The notes beneath the pieces are model-generated. The model worked only from the letters and a program-made list of their open reading frames with translations. It did not search any database and had not been told where the DNA came from. Shown one piece after another: positions 6,682 to 14,377 of a stretch of 64,000 nucleotides of DNA (positions are counted from its first letter, which is position 1; every line of letters begins with the position of its first letter). The stretch covers positions 260,070 through 324,069 of the forward strand of contig JAFDXR010000013.1 in NCBI GenBank assembly GCA_018267825.1, in the 5' to 3' direction. This stretch comes from Bacteroidota bacterium. GTDB taxonomy: Bacteria; Bacteroidota; Bacteroidia; B-17B0; Aurantibacillaceae. Position numbers and translations under genes: made by a program.

Positions 6682-8466
6682 ATGAAACCAAAATTTACGC
6701 TGGATCGACCGAAGGTTAGTGAAGACGAAATAAACAAGCATAAAGATTTTGACAGCTTAGTAAAGCAGTTTAAAGAGCAGAGTATTGAAAAGGCCCGCAG
6801 TGACGTTAATTTTCTCAAAAACAAAAAAGTTACCTACACGGCCGTCATTGCCGGTGTAGCCGTTATCTGTACCCTCACCTATTTCACCGTATTCAAAAAA
6901 CCAGCATCAACCCAAAGTGCACATGATAAAATAAATACTTCGCAATCACAAAGTTCTTCTTCCACTAAATTCTCAAAGCCTTCTACGGCTTTCATCAATC
7001 CACCGTCTGCCAAAATCGCTGTCCCATACAGCTCCTACAAGGTAGATGCCGTTAATGGCGGCGAAATCAAACACCCGAGTCAATCCAAAATAAAAATTCC
7101 GCAAAAAGCTTTTGTCAACAAACAAGGCCAGGATATTGTCGGGGAAATCGAAATTAAATACCGCGAATTTCATAACCAGGCCGAAATCATTGCCAGCGGC
7201 ATTCCAATGACCTACGACAGTGCAGGCACACAATACCATTTCGAAAGTGCCGGCATGTTCGATATTAAAGGCTATCAGAACGGTGAACCCGTATATGTAA
7301 AACCCGGGAAAACACTTACCGTGGAGCTTGCCTCACAGCAATCCGGAAATCATTACAATCAATACGAACTGGATACACTCCAGCATCAGTGGACCTGCAT
7401 CAAAAAAGATGTAGCTGTGGCCTTTAAGGGAGATGCAAAAAGCGCAAGCCCTGCTACTTCTCCTGGAGATGTGCCTGCTTCACCAAAAATGAAGCAACTG
7501 CAATCGCAACTGGATGTTATTCCCCCAAGAATCGACAGTGTAAAAACCGTTTATAACAAAAAAATAAATCAGCTGCCTGCAGCTACCCAACCCGCCAAAC
7601 CGACCAAAGCCAATCAGAACAGACCACAGTTTGAGCTGGATGTAGATTATAAAGAATTTCCCGAACTGGCCGCATTTAAGAACGCTGTGTTTGAAGTGGG
7701 CGAAGAAAATAAAAACTACACCAAAGACCTGGCCGGTATAACCTGGGGCAGCGCCGAAATATCGGAAGGACCGCAGAAAGGTAAAAACTACCTTCTTACC
7801 CTCAAACTGAGAGAACGGGTTGAAAAACTGGTTGTATATCCCGCTCTTACAGGTGCCAGCTATGATGCTGCCATTAAACAATACGATAAAAAACTGGCAG
7901 ATTATAATAGCCTGCTCACCAAACGCCTGGCCGATGAAAAGCGACTGAAAGATGAAATGGAAGCCAAACAAAAAGCCTACATCGAAGAACAAAAGAAGCT
8001 AACAGATGCTATGCTGAAAGAACAGATCAGAATAAGACAGGAAATGCAAAAACAGTTTGAGTCGACTATGAACATCCTTAATAATACAGCCAAAGTTACA
8101 CGTGTGTTTCAGATAAGTCACTTTGGCATTTGCAACTCCGACTGTCCGAGCAGTATGCCACGCGGAGCTATGATGGAGCCCATGTTTGTGGAAGCGTCCC
8201 AGCCGATAAATCCCTATACGGTTTACCTGGTGGAACATGGCCGCAACATTGTTTTCAATTTATCGACACCCGGAGCCATCAAACACATGAGTTACGATCC
8301 TACAAAAGATTATACACTTTGTGTATTGTCGGGATCTGCAATCTACACCTGCAGCAAGGATGTGTTTAAAGCTGTAGCAGCCTCCGGCAAAAACACACTG
8401 CCTCTGGTAAAATTACCGGACAATGTTGATAATACGGGCGATTTCAAAACAGCCCTAGGCATTTAA
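6682..8466 (+). CDS. Membrane-anchored periplasmic coiled-coil protein, candidate sigma-factor partner
   Basis: I prefer the ATG at 6682 (MKPKFTLDRPK, 594 residues) to the in-frame ATG at 6655, because 6655 sits three bases after a strong hairpin that would mask its ribosome site. The cytoplasmic N-terminus is about 50 residues, charged and helical, followed by one membrane helix (about residues 50-71). The periplasmic part has a beta-rich domain near residues 130-230 (IPQKAFVNKQGQDIVGEIEI, GIPMTYDSAGTQYHFESAG). Next is a Pro/Thr/Gln-rich spacer, then a charged coiled coil at about residues 398-463 and a C-terminal domain. This topology could suit an anti-sigma factor or an envelope sensor, but I see no known anti-sigma motif. 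Function unknown. Confidence 0.8.
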   Translation: MKPKFTLDRPKVSEDEINKHKDFDSLVKQFKEQSIEKARSDVNFLKNKKVTYTAVIAGVAVICTLTYFTVFKKPASTQSAHDKINTSQSQSSSSTKFSKPSTAFINPPSAKIAVPYSSYKVDAVNGGEIKHPSQSKIKIPQKAFVNKQGQDIVGEIEIKYREFHNQAEIIASGIPMTYDSAGTQYHFESAGMFDIKGYQNGEPVYVKPGKTLTVELASQQSGNHYNQYELDTLQHQWTCIKKDVAVAFKGDAKSASPATSPGDVPASPKMKQLQSQLDVIPPRIDSVKTVYNKKINQLPAATQPAKPTKANQNRPQFELDVDYKEFPELAAFKNAVFEVGEENKNYTKDLAGITWGSAEISEGPQKGKNYLLTLKLRERVEKLVVYPALTGASYDAAIKQYDKKLADYNSLLTKRLADEKRLKDEMEAKQKAYIEEQKKLTDAMLKEQIRIRQEMQKQFESTMNILNNTAKVTRVFQISHFGICNSDCPSSMPRGAMMEPMFVEASQPINPYTVYLVEHGRNIVFNLSTPGAIKHMSYDPTKDYTLCVLSGSAIYTCSKDVFKAVAASGKNTLPLVKLPDNVDNTGDFKTALGI

Positions 8467-8484
8467 CCCTAAAACAACCCGCTT

Positions 8485-9282
8485 ATGAAACCACTGCTTT
8501 ATGCCCTGGCCGGCATTTGCCTGCTATCGGCATTCATCAAACCCCGCACCGTTAATACCTTTGTGCCGCCAGGAACTGTTGCCATAAATGATTCATTATT
8601 TATTGACAAAACAGAGGTCTGTAATTTCGATTGGCTTGAATATGAGGCCTGGATCGTTCAGAAATACGGCCACATGTCGGCGGAACACCAGGCGATGCTG
8701 CCAGATACGCTTATCTGGCGGAAGAAACTCTCGTATAACGAACCCTACGTGGAGTTTTACTACCGGCATCCGGCCTATCACAAATACCCGGTTGTGGGCA
8801 TCAGCTATGAACAGGCTGTGGCTTACTGTAAATGGCGCAGCGAAAGGGTTTACGAAAAGCTATGCCTGCATAAGAAACAACAAAATATAAGTTTGAATTA
8901 TCGGCTCCCAAGTATCGCGGAGTGGGAATTCTGCAGCAATAATGCGTCCAACATTCCCTGGGCCACCAAAGGCCGCAATGAAAAAGGCGTTGCACAGCTG
9001 AACTGCATCAATGCCAACACCAAAGTCGTACACGGAAAAGACACGGTTTTCGAAAATGCCGATGTCACTACTCCTGTTCAATCGTATACCAAAAATGCAT
9101 TCGGTGCTTATAACATGATCGGTAATGTGGCCGAGATGGTGCTTGAAAAAGGAATCTGCAAAGGCGGCAGCTGGACCCACCGGCTGGAAGACTGCCGACC
9201 CGGGAAAAACATGCCCTATACGGTACCCGAACCGTGGCTAGGCTTTCGTTGTGTCTGTATTGTGAGACAAACTCACTCGTGA
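8485..9282 (+). CDS. FGE-sulfatase-fold (formylglycine-generating-enzyme-like) secreted protein
   Basis: The 265-residue protein begins with a hydrophobic export signal (residues 1-18) and has the landmarks of the FGE/SUMF1 fold: YPVVGISYEQA (101-111), RLPSIAEWEFC (140-150), NMIGNVAEM (210-218), GGSW (227-230) and GFRC (253-256). The Cys that follows GGSW in catalytic enzymes is absent (KGGSWTH here), so it is probably a structural or binding member of the family, like the gliding lipoproteins GldJ and GldK. No lipobox is evident. It lies 18 bases after the membrane protein, forming a three-gene unit with the sigma factor. Its last 10 bases overlap the end of rlmH on the other strand. Confidence 0.85.
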   Translation: MKPLLYALAGICLLSAFIKPRTVNTFVPPGTVAINDSLFIDKTEVCNFDWLEYEAWIVQKYGHMSAEHQAMLPDTLIWRKKLSYNEPYVEFYYRHPAYHKYPVVGISYEQAVAYCKWRSERVYEKLCLHKKQQNISLNYRLPSIAEWEFCSNNASNIPWATKGRNEKGVAQLNCINANTKVVHGKDTVFENADVTTPVQSYTKNAFGAYNMIGNVAEMVLEKGICKGGSWTHRLEDCRPGKNMPYTVPEPWLGFRCVCIVRQTHS

Positions 9283-9746
9283 TGGTATTTTTCGTTTTTA
9301 AGAATGGTAAAGGCCCGGTACACCTGCTCCGCAAAAAACAGCCGGATCATCTGGTGCGAAAAGGTCATATCCGATAATGAGAGCTTATACTGCGCTTTTT
9401 CCATGACCTGGTGATCGATTCCGAAAGGTCCGCCGATCAAAAAAACCAGCCGGCGCGTTGCCGCTACCATGCGTTTATTAATAAACTCTGAAAAAGCGAC
9501 AGAAGACAATTGCTTCCCTTTTTCATCCAAACAGACCAAAAAATCCGACGGATCCAATAATCTCAGAATTTCCTGTGCTTCAGCACGTTTCTGCTCGTCA
9601 AATGTTTTCTGACGGACCTGTTTTGGCATATTAATTGTGATAGTTTCAAATGTTATATAATTTTTCAGCCTATTTTGGTAAATTGCCACACCTTGCTCGA
9701 TGTAAGCGTCTGATGTTTTTTCAATCTGAATCAGAATGATCTTCAT
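9273..9746 (-). CDS. rlmH: 23S rRNA (pseudouridine1915-N3)-methyltransferase RlmH
   Basis: The 157-residue protein matches RlmH in length and in its key motifs: the N-terminal strand KIILIQIEK, the central LDEKGKQLSS, the SPOUT-fold SAM-binding loop FLIGGPFGI, and the C-terminal LSDMTFSHQMIRLFFAEQVY followed by KYHHE. It methylates a pseudouridine in helix 69 of 23S rRNA as a homodimer. It overlaps the convergent FGE-fold gene by 10 bases and shares a short divergent promoter region with the DUF4783 gene. Confidence 0.96.
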   Translation of the reverse strand: MKIILIQIEKTSDAYIEQGVAIYQNRLKNYITFETITINMPKQVRQKTFDEQKRAEAQEILRLLDPSDFLVCLDEKGKQLSSVAFSEFINKRMVAATRRLVFLIGGPFGIDHQVMEKAQYKLSLSDMTFSHQMIRLFFAEQVYRAFTILKNEKYHHE

Positions 9747-9767
9747 AGCAGGTTATGGATAAATAAA

Positions 9768-9775
9768 CAAAATTA
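9768..9775 (-). promoter_or_regulatory. -7 box TAATTTTG of rlmH
   Basis: On the minus strand TAATTTTG matches the Bacteroidota TAnnTTTG element exactly. Transcription would begin about 18 bases before the rlmH ATG. No clear -33 TTTG is visible. Confidence 0.5.
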
Positions 9776-9802
9776 AGGTATTAAAAATTAACGAATCATT
9801 TT

Positions 9803-9810
9803 TAAATTTG
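9803..9810 (+). promoter_or_regulatory. -7 box TAAATTTG of the DUF4783-nadC operon
   Basis: An exact TAnnTTTG match ends seven bases before the ATG at 9818. If used in the normal way the leader would be only about 3-4 bases, which is almost leaderless. Confidence 0.5.
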
Positions 9811-9817
9811 TTTTAAG

Positions 9818-10189
9818 ATGAAACTTTTTACTGCGATCCTTCTTTCAGTGTTTAGCTTTATTGCTCCTACAAAGGACATCACGGACGATATCGTGAATGC
9901 CCTGAAACAGGGCAATACACAGGTGCTGGTTTCCAATTTCGCAGAAAAAGTATCCGTTAAAATCCTCAACCAGGAAGATCTCCTGAGCAAAGCACAGTCA
10001 CAATCCCTGATCGAAGACTTTTTCAACCGTCATAAAGTCAAAAATTTCCAGACCGCCCATTCCAGCTTTATGAATGGTCAGCAGTTTATTACCGGAAACC
10101 TGGAATGTAACGATGGTAAATACCGTGTTTCCATATTACTCCGGGGAAATGTAATTTCGCAGTTCAGAATAGAGAACTCCAATGACTAA
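9818..10189 (+). CDS. DUF4783 family exported protein
   Basis: The 123-residue protein has a signal peptide (residues 1-16) and then an alpha+beta domain resembling the NTF2-like cone. Landmarks are DITDDIVNALKQGN near the start and SLIEDFFNRHKVKNF and GKYRVSILLRGNVI later. This matches the DUF4783 family, which Bacteroidota commonly keep just upstream of nadC. The function of the family is unknown. The gene overlaps nadC by 8 bases, so the two are co-transcribed and probably coupled. A lipobox is absent, so a soluble periplasmic protein is likely. Confidence 0.85.
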   Translation: MKLFTAILLSVFSFIAPTKDITDDIVNALKQGNTQVLVSNFAEKVSVKILNQEDLLSKAQSQSLIEDFFNRHKVKNFQTAHSSFMNGQQFITGNLECNDGKYRVSILLRGNVISQFRIENSND

Positions 10190-11051
10190 TTACATCTCAC
10201 TCCACAAGGCCCATTTCAATTTCAAACAATTTGTTACGGATGCCCTGGCCGAAGATATCGGCGATGGCGATCATACCGTATTAGCCACCATTCCAGCCTC
10301 TGACAAGGGGAAATGCCGTTTGCTCGTAAAGGAAGACGGGATTATTGCAGGCATGGAGGCCGCCCGCGAAATCTTTAAAATCGTTGATAAATCCTTCCGC
10401 TTCACAGCCTGCCTTAAAGACGGCCAGTCCGTTAAAAAAGGTGATGTTGCCTTTGTGGTGGAAGGAAATACACAAAAACTGCTCAGTACCGAAAGGCTTG
10501 TACTGAACGTGATGCAGCGTATGAGTGGTATTGCCACAAAAACAGCCTACCTGCAAAGCCTCTGCAAAGGCACCAAAGCCAAAGTAATAGACACACGCAA
10601 AACGACCCCCGGTTTCCGCTTTTTTGAAAAATGGGCTGTTGTTATCGGGGGTGGGGCCAACCATCGTTATGGTCTCTTCGATATGATCCTGGTGAAAGAC
10701 AACCACGTTGACTTTGCCGGAGGCGTAGACCAGGCTATTGATGCTGTTCACGCTTACCTGAAACGCAAAAGAAAAAAACTGGCCGTTGAAGTAGAAACAA
10801 GAACCCTGGAAGACGTAAAAACCGTTCTTAAAAAAGGAGGGATTCAGCGGATTATGCTCGATAATTACAGCCCGGCCGATACCCGAAAAGCAGTAAAGCT
10901 GATCAATGGCCGCTATGAAGTGGAAAGCTCCGGCGGCATTACTGAAAAAACCATTGCGGCGTATGCGCGTTGCGGGGTGGATTTCATCTCCGTAGGTGCT
11001 CTCACCCATCATGTCAAAAGCCTTGACCTGAGCCTCAAAGCGTTCAAATAG
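10182..11051 (+). CDS. nadC: Nicotinate-nucleotide diphosphorylase (carboxylating), quinolinate phosphoribosyltransferase
   Basis: The 289-residue enzyme converts quinolinate and PRPP to nicotinate mononucleotide, CO2 and diphosphate in de novo NAD synthesis. Diagnostic motifs are EDIGDGDHT at the N-terminus, the active-site stretch TRKTTPGFR, GGGANHRYGLFDMILVKDNH, and the barrel strands VEVETRTLEDV, IMLDNYSP and ESSGGITEKTI. The usual first step, nadB, is also in the window (30835-32397), but about 20 kb away rather than in the same operon. nadA is not seen. The start is fixed by the 8-base overlap with the DUF4783 gene. Confidence 0.97.
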   Translation: MTNYISLHKAHFNFKQFVTDALAEDIGDGDHTVLATIPASDKGKCRLLVKEDGIIAGMEAAREIFKIVDKSFRFTACLKDGQSVKKGDVAFVVEGNTQKLLSTERLVLNVMQRMSGIATKTAYLQSLCKGTKAKVIDTRKTTPGFRFFEKWAVVIGGGANHRYGLFDMILVKDNHVDFAGGVDQAIDAVHAYLKRKRKKLAVEVETRTLEDVKTVLKKGGIQRIMLDNYSPADTRKAVKLINGRYEVESSGGITEKTIAAYARCGVDFISVGALTHHVKSLDLSLKAFK

Positions 11052-11137
11052 ATTTTTTTGTTTTTCTTTGATGGATTCCCTCCCGGAAGTGCATGATAAA
11101 CATGTCTTCTCTTTCCAATAATTGAACTTTTTTGACG

Positions 11138-11168
11138 TTTGAGTCTCGCAAATAAACCGTTATCTTTA
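11138..11168 (+). promoter_or_regulatory. Bacteroidota-type promoter of the M1 peptidase operon
   Basis: TTTG (11138-11141) is followed by exactly 19 bases and then TATCTTTA (11161-11168), which differs from TAnnTTTG only at the last base. Transcription would start about 19 bases before the ATG at 11191. This is the best complete -33/-7 promoter in the window. Confidence 0.6.
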
Positions 11169-11190
11169 GTCTCTATAACCCTACCAAGCT

Positions 11191-14100
11191 ATGAGGCTAT
11201 TACTACTTCTTTTAATTTTTTCGACCGGATTACTGGCACAAAATGAATACATCGATTTCCGGTCGGTAACCAACCCACTCTACTGGAAAAACAGAAAACC
11301 CTCAGCCGATTACTGGCAGCAGGATGTACACTACAATCTGAAAGCCGATGTAAACGACAGTTCCGACATTGTATCGGGACACGAACAACTTACCTACTGG
11401 AATAACTCTCCGAGGGATTTATCGTATGTGTATTTTCACCTCTACAACAACGCCCAGGCCAAGGGCTCATACCTCTCGGATTTATATAAGAACAACAACT
11501 ACAACCTGCATTATGGCAAATACCGCGAACAAGGACTTGGCACAACGGTTGAACATGTGATGGCAGATGGCAGAGAACTGATGACGGAACTCGATAACAC
11601 CGTATTAAAAGTATACCTTCCAAAACCTCTGAAATCGGGCGAAAGCGTGACTATTGACATGGATTTCAAAACCTATTTTGACAAGGAAACGATACGGAAC
11701 CGCATGAAGCTTTTTAAGTCGTATGGTTTTAAGCACTATGACCTCGTGCACTGGTATCCCCGCATTTCGGTATTTGACCGTAAGTTTGGCTGGGACACCG
11801 ATCAGCACATGGATCATGAATTCTATGGCGACTTCGGTTCTTTTCATGTGGAGATCAGCTTTCCGAATAATTACGTACTTGACGGCACCGGTATACTCAC
11901 CAATGAAAAAGATGTGCTGCCCGATACCCTGCGGCAGAAACTGGATATTTCGAACTTCGCCAAAAAGCCATGGAACTCGCCGCCAAGTGTGATTATAAAA
12001 CGTGATGGCACCCGTAAAACATGGAAGTTCAGCGCTATTAATGTGCATGATTTCGCCCTCACAGCAGATCCCACATACCGTATCGGCCAGTATACCTGGA
12101 ACGGCATTATCTGCGAAGCGCTCGTACAGGAGCCGCATTGCATCGGCTGGCAAACCTGCCCGCAGTATATTGCCAAGGTGTTAGACGTAAACAGCTATAA
12201 TATCGGCCCGTATTACTACCCGAAAATGATCTGCGCCGATGCCCAGGATGGCATGGAATATCCGATGCTTACACTCGATGGCGGTTTTGATCCTACTTAC
12301 CGCGACCTGCTTATTCATGAAATGACACACAACTGGTTTTTCGGAATGGTAGGTACCAATGAAACATACAGAGCCATGATGGATGAAGGCTTTACGCAGT
12401 TTTATACAGCCGACACCTATCAGTTCATCGACGGTCCGAATAAAATTGAGCCGATGAGCAAATCGAAGTATGTGAACCGTTATACGGAACAGAACCGGAT
12501 TCTCGACGACCAGATTTATAACGGGTATATGAATGCAACCATTACCCGTGGTGAAGAAGCCACACTGAATACACACAGTGATGATTTCAATGGTGGAATC
12601 CGTCACGGTGGCGGGTATGGCGCGGTGTATTACAAAACCGCTACCATGCTCAAGAATCTTGAATATGTATTGGGCCGCGCCCTGTTTGACAAAGCCATGC
12701 AGCATTATTTTGAACAGTGGAAATTCTGCCACCCTTATCCGGAAGACTTCAGAAACTCTGTCATTAACTATACAGGTGTCGACCTGAATTGGTTTTTTGA
12801 TGAGTGGATGGAAACTTCTAAAAAGATCGATTATAAAATCGGCCGCATTAAGAAACTGAAAGGCAAAGGCAACTATCAGATCACATTTAAGCGCAAAGGT
12901 GAAATGCAGATGCCGATCGACTTTACCGTGATCGACAAAAACGACTCTGCTTACCAGTACTATATTCCGAATACCTGGTTTGAAAAGCCGGTGCGTACCA
13001 ATGTGCTTCCACGCTGGATTGGCTGGGGCCCTAAGCTGAAAACAAGTTACGAGGCCCAGGTACACGTATCCGGAAAACTGAAAAATGTGATTATTGATCC
13101 GAGCCGGAGGCTGGCCGATGTGGACATGACGAACAATGTAAAACGAAATCGCGTAGACCTCAAGTTCGATTCACGTGTATATAACCCACCTGACTGGAAA
13201 CATTATGAAATGAAAGTAGGCCCCAACATCTGGTACAACGGCTATGACGGCATTAAAGTAGGTGCGACCGTGAAAGGCAATTATATGAATGTAAAACATG
13301 TATTTGACGCCAGCGTATGGTTCAGTACAGGTTTTGGTCAGAACTACCTCGACAGCACCGTGGATAAGAATTTATACAACACCGTGTCATTCCTGCTGAA
13401 TTACAAAACCTCTACGAATCGTTTTATAAAAAAATCGAATGTGTATGCAACTCTGAAATCGCTGGATGGACTGGAAAGCGCTCTCCTTGGTTTTGAGAAA
13501 AGAAGTAACAACGATAAAAACCGCATTTACATTCAGTACAAAGGCATGGTGCGTGATCTGAAACGCGACCTGGTTTACCTGATCAATCAGAACGAATGGC
13601 AGATTCAGAAGTTCAACAGCTATCTGAATGTGGGCATTGATCATACTTACAATTACAAGCGCGGGGTTGGCTACATGAATCTGAATGCGCGCGCCGCGGC
13701 CTTTACCAAAGACTACGATTATTCTGCCATTACCTTTTCCGCGATCAATAAAACTGATCTTGGTAAAATCAATATCAACACCCGTTTATTCGGACAAGCC
13801 GGTTTTGGCAACAACCTTCCGAGCGAATCGATGCTGTATGCTTCCGGAGCGAATCCTGAGGAACTGATGGAAAATAAATACACCCGCTCCATGGGTTTCA
13901 TTCCGCCGGATTGGGGTAAATATGGCACGACCACCAATCACTTTGCTGCAGGTGGTGGACTCAACCTGCGTGGCTATTCGGGGTATCTTCTCGCACAAAC
14001 CGATCAGAATGGTTTCATGATGTATAATTACAAAGGAACAACCGGTGCCTCGGCCAGCACAGAGATTGAATTTGGCGAGTTACTCAGCTTTATGAAAATC

Positions 14101-14376
14101 CGTAAACTGGATAATACCCTGAAACTCATGCCTTATCTTTTTGCAGACGCCGGATATATTAATATCAACCAGCCATCGGATGCCAACAAAATGAGTAACC
14201 TCATGATGGATGCCGGTGCCGGTATTGCATTATCGATTAACCGCTTCGGACATCTGTATGGTGTGAAACCACTGACCATTCGTTTTGACATGCCTGTATT
14301 TATAAACCGTTTACCATTTGCTGAAAAAGACTACTTCCAGTTCCGCTGGATGGTAGGGATAAACAGGGCATTTTAA
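11191..14376 (+). CDS. M1 family zinc metallopeptidase fused to a C-terminal Omp85-like beta-barrel
   Basis: The 1061-residue protein starts with a signal peptide (residues 1-16). The N-terminal part is an M1 aminopeptidase: the substrate-binding loop appears as DGMEY (353-357), and HEMTH (376-380) followed by Glu399 gives the exact HExxH-x18-E zinc site. After the peptidase, about residues 655-1061 are beta-rich and end in Phe, as outer-membrane barrels do. They contain GGGLNLRGY (921-929), which resembles the (V/I)RG(F/Y) motif of Omp85 barrels at the usual distance (about 130 residues) from the C-terminus. I infer a peptidase tethered to, or displayed by, its own barrel. The next gene starts one base after the stop. 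Confidence 0.85.
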   Translation: MRLLLLLLIFSTGLLAQNEYIDFRSVTNPLYWKNRKPSADYWQQDVHYNLKADVNDSSDIVSGHEQLTYWNNSPRDLSYVYFHLYNNAQAKGSYLSDLYKNNNYNLHYGKYREQGLGTTVEHVMADGRELMTELDNTVLKVYLPKPLKSGESVTIDMDFKTYFDKETIRNRMKLFKSYGFKHYDLVHWYPRISVFDRKFGWDTDQHMDHEFYGDFGSFHVEISFPNNYVLDGTGILTNEKDVLPDTLRQKLDISNFAKKPWNSPPSVIIKRDGTRKTWKFSAINVHDFALTADPTYRIGQYTWNGIICEALVQEPHCIGWQTCPQYIAKVLDVNSYNIGPYYYPKMICADAQDGMEYPMLTLDGGFDPTYRDLLIHEMTHNWFFGMVGTNETYRAMMDEGFTQFYTADTYQFIDGPNKIEPMSKSKYVNRYTEQNRILDDQIYNGYMNATITRGEEATLNTHSDDFNGGIRHGGGYGAVYYKTATMLKNLEYVLGRALFDKAMQHYFEQWKFCHPYPEDFRNSVINYTGVDLNWFFDEWMETSKKIDYKIGRIKKLKGKGNYQITFKRKGEMQMPIDFTVIDKNDSAYQYYIPNTWFEKPVRTNVLPRWIGWGPKLKTSYEAQVHVSGKLKNVIIDPSRRLADVDMTNNVKRNRVDLKFDSRVYNPPDWKHYEMKVGPNIWYNGYDGIKVGATVKGNYMNVKHVFDASVWFSTGFGQNYLDSTVDKNLYNTVSFLLNYKTSTNRFIKKSNVYATLKSLDGLESALLGFEKRSNNDKNRIYIQYKGMVRDLKRDLVYLINQNEWQIQKFNSYLNVGIDHTYNYKRGVGYMNLNARAAAFTKDYDYSAITFSAINKTDLGKININTRLFGQAGFGNNLPSESMLYASGANPEELMENKYTRSMGFIPPDWGKYGTTTNHFAAGGGLNLRGYSGYLLAQTDQNGFMMYNYKGTTGASASTEIEFGELLSFMKIRKLDNTLKLMPYLFADAGYININQPSDANKMSNLMMDAGAGIALSINRFGHLYGVKPLTIRFDMPVFINRLPFAEKDYFQFRWMVGINRAF

Positions 14377-14377
14377 T

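Noticed and set aside
10281..11012. Long antisense frame (243 codons) opposite nadC
   Set aside because: nadC is a complete, well-conserved enzyme on the plus strand; the antisense frame has no recognisable domain and no start region of its own.
12181..13065. Antisense frame of 294 codons within the M1 peptidase gene
   Set aside because: It runs opposite the zinc site and conserved peptidase core; the composition is that of a complement of codons, with no family match.
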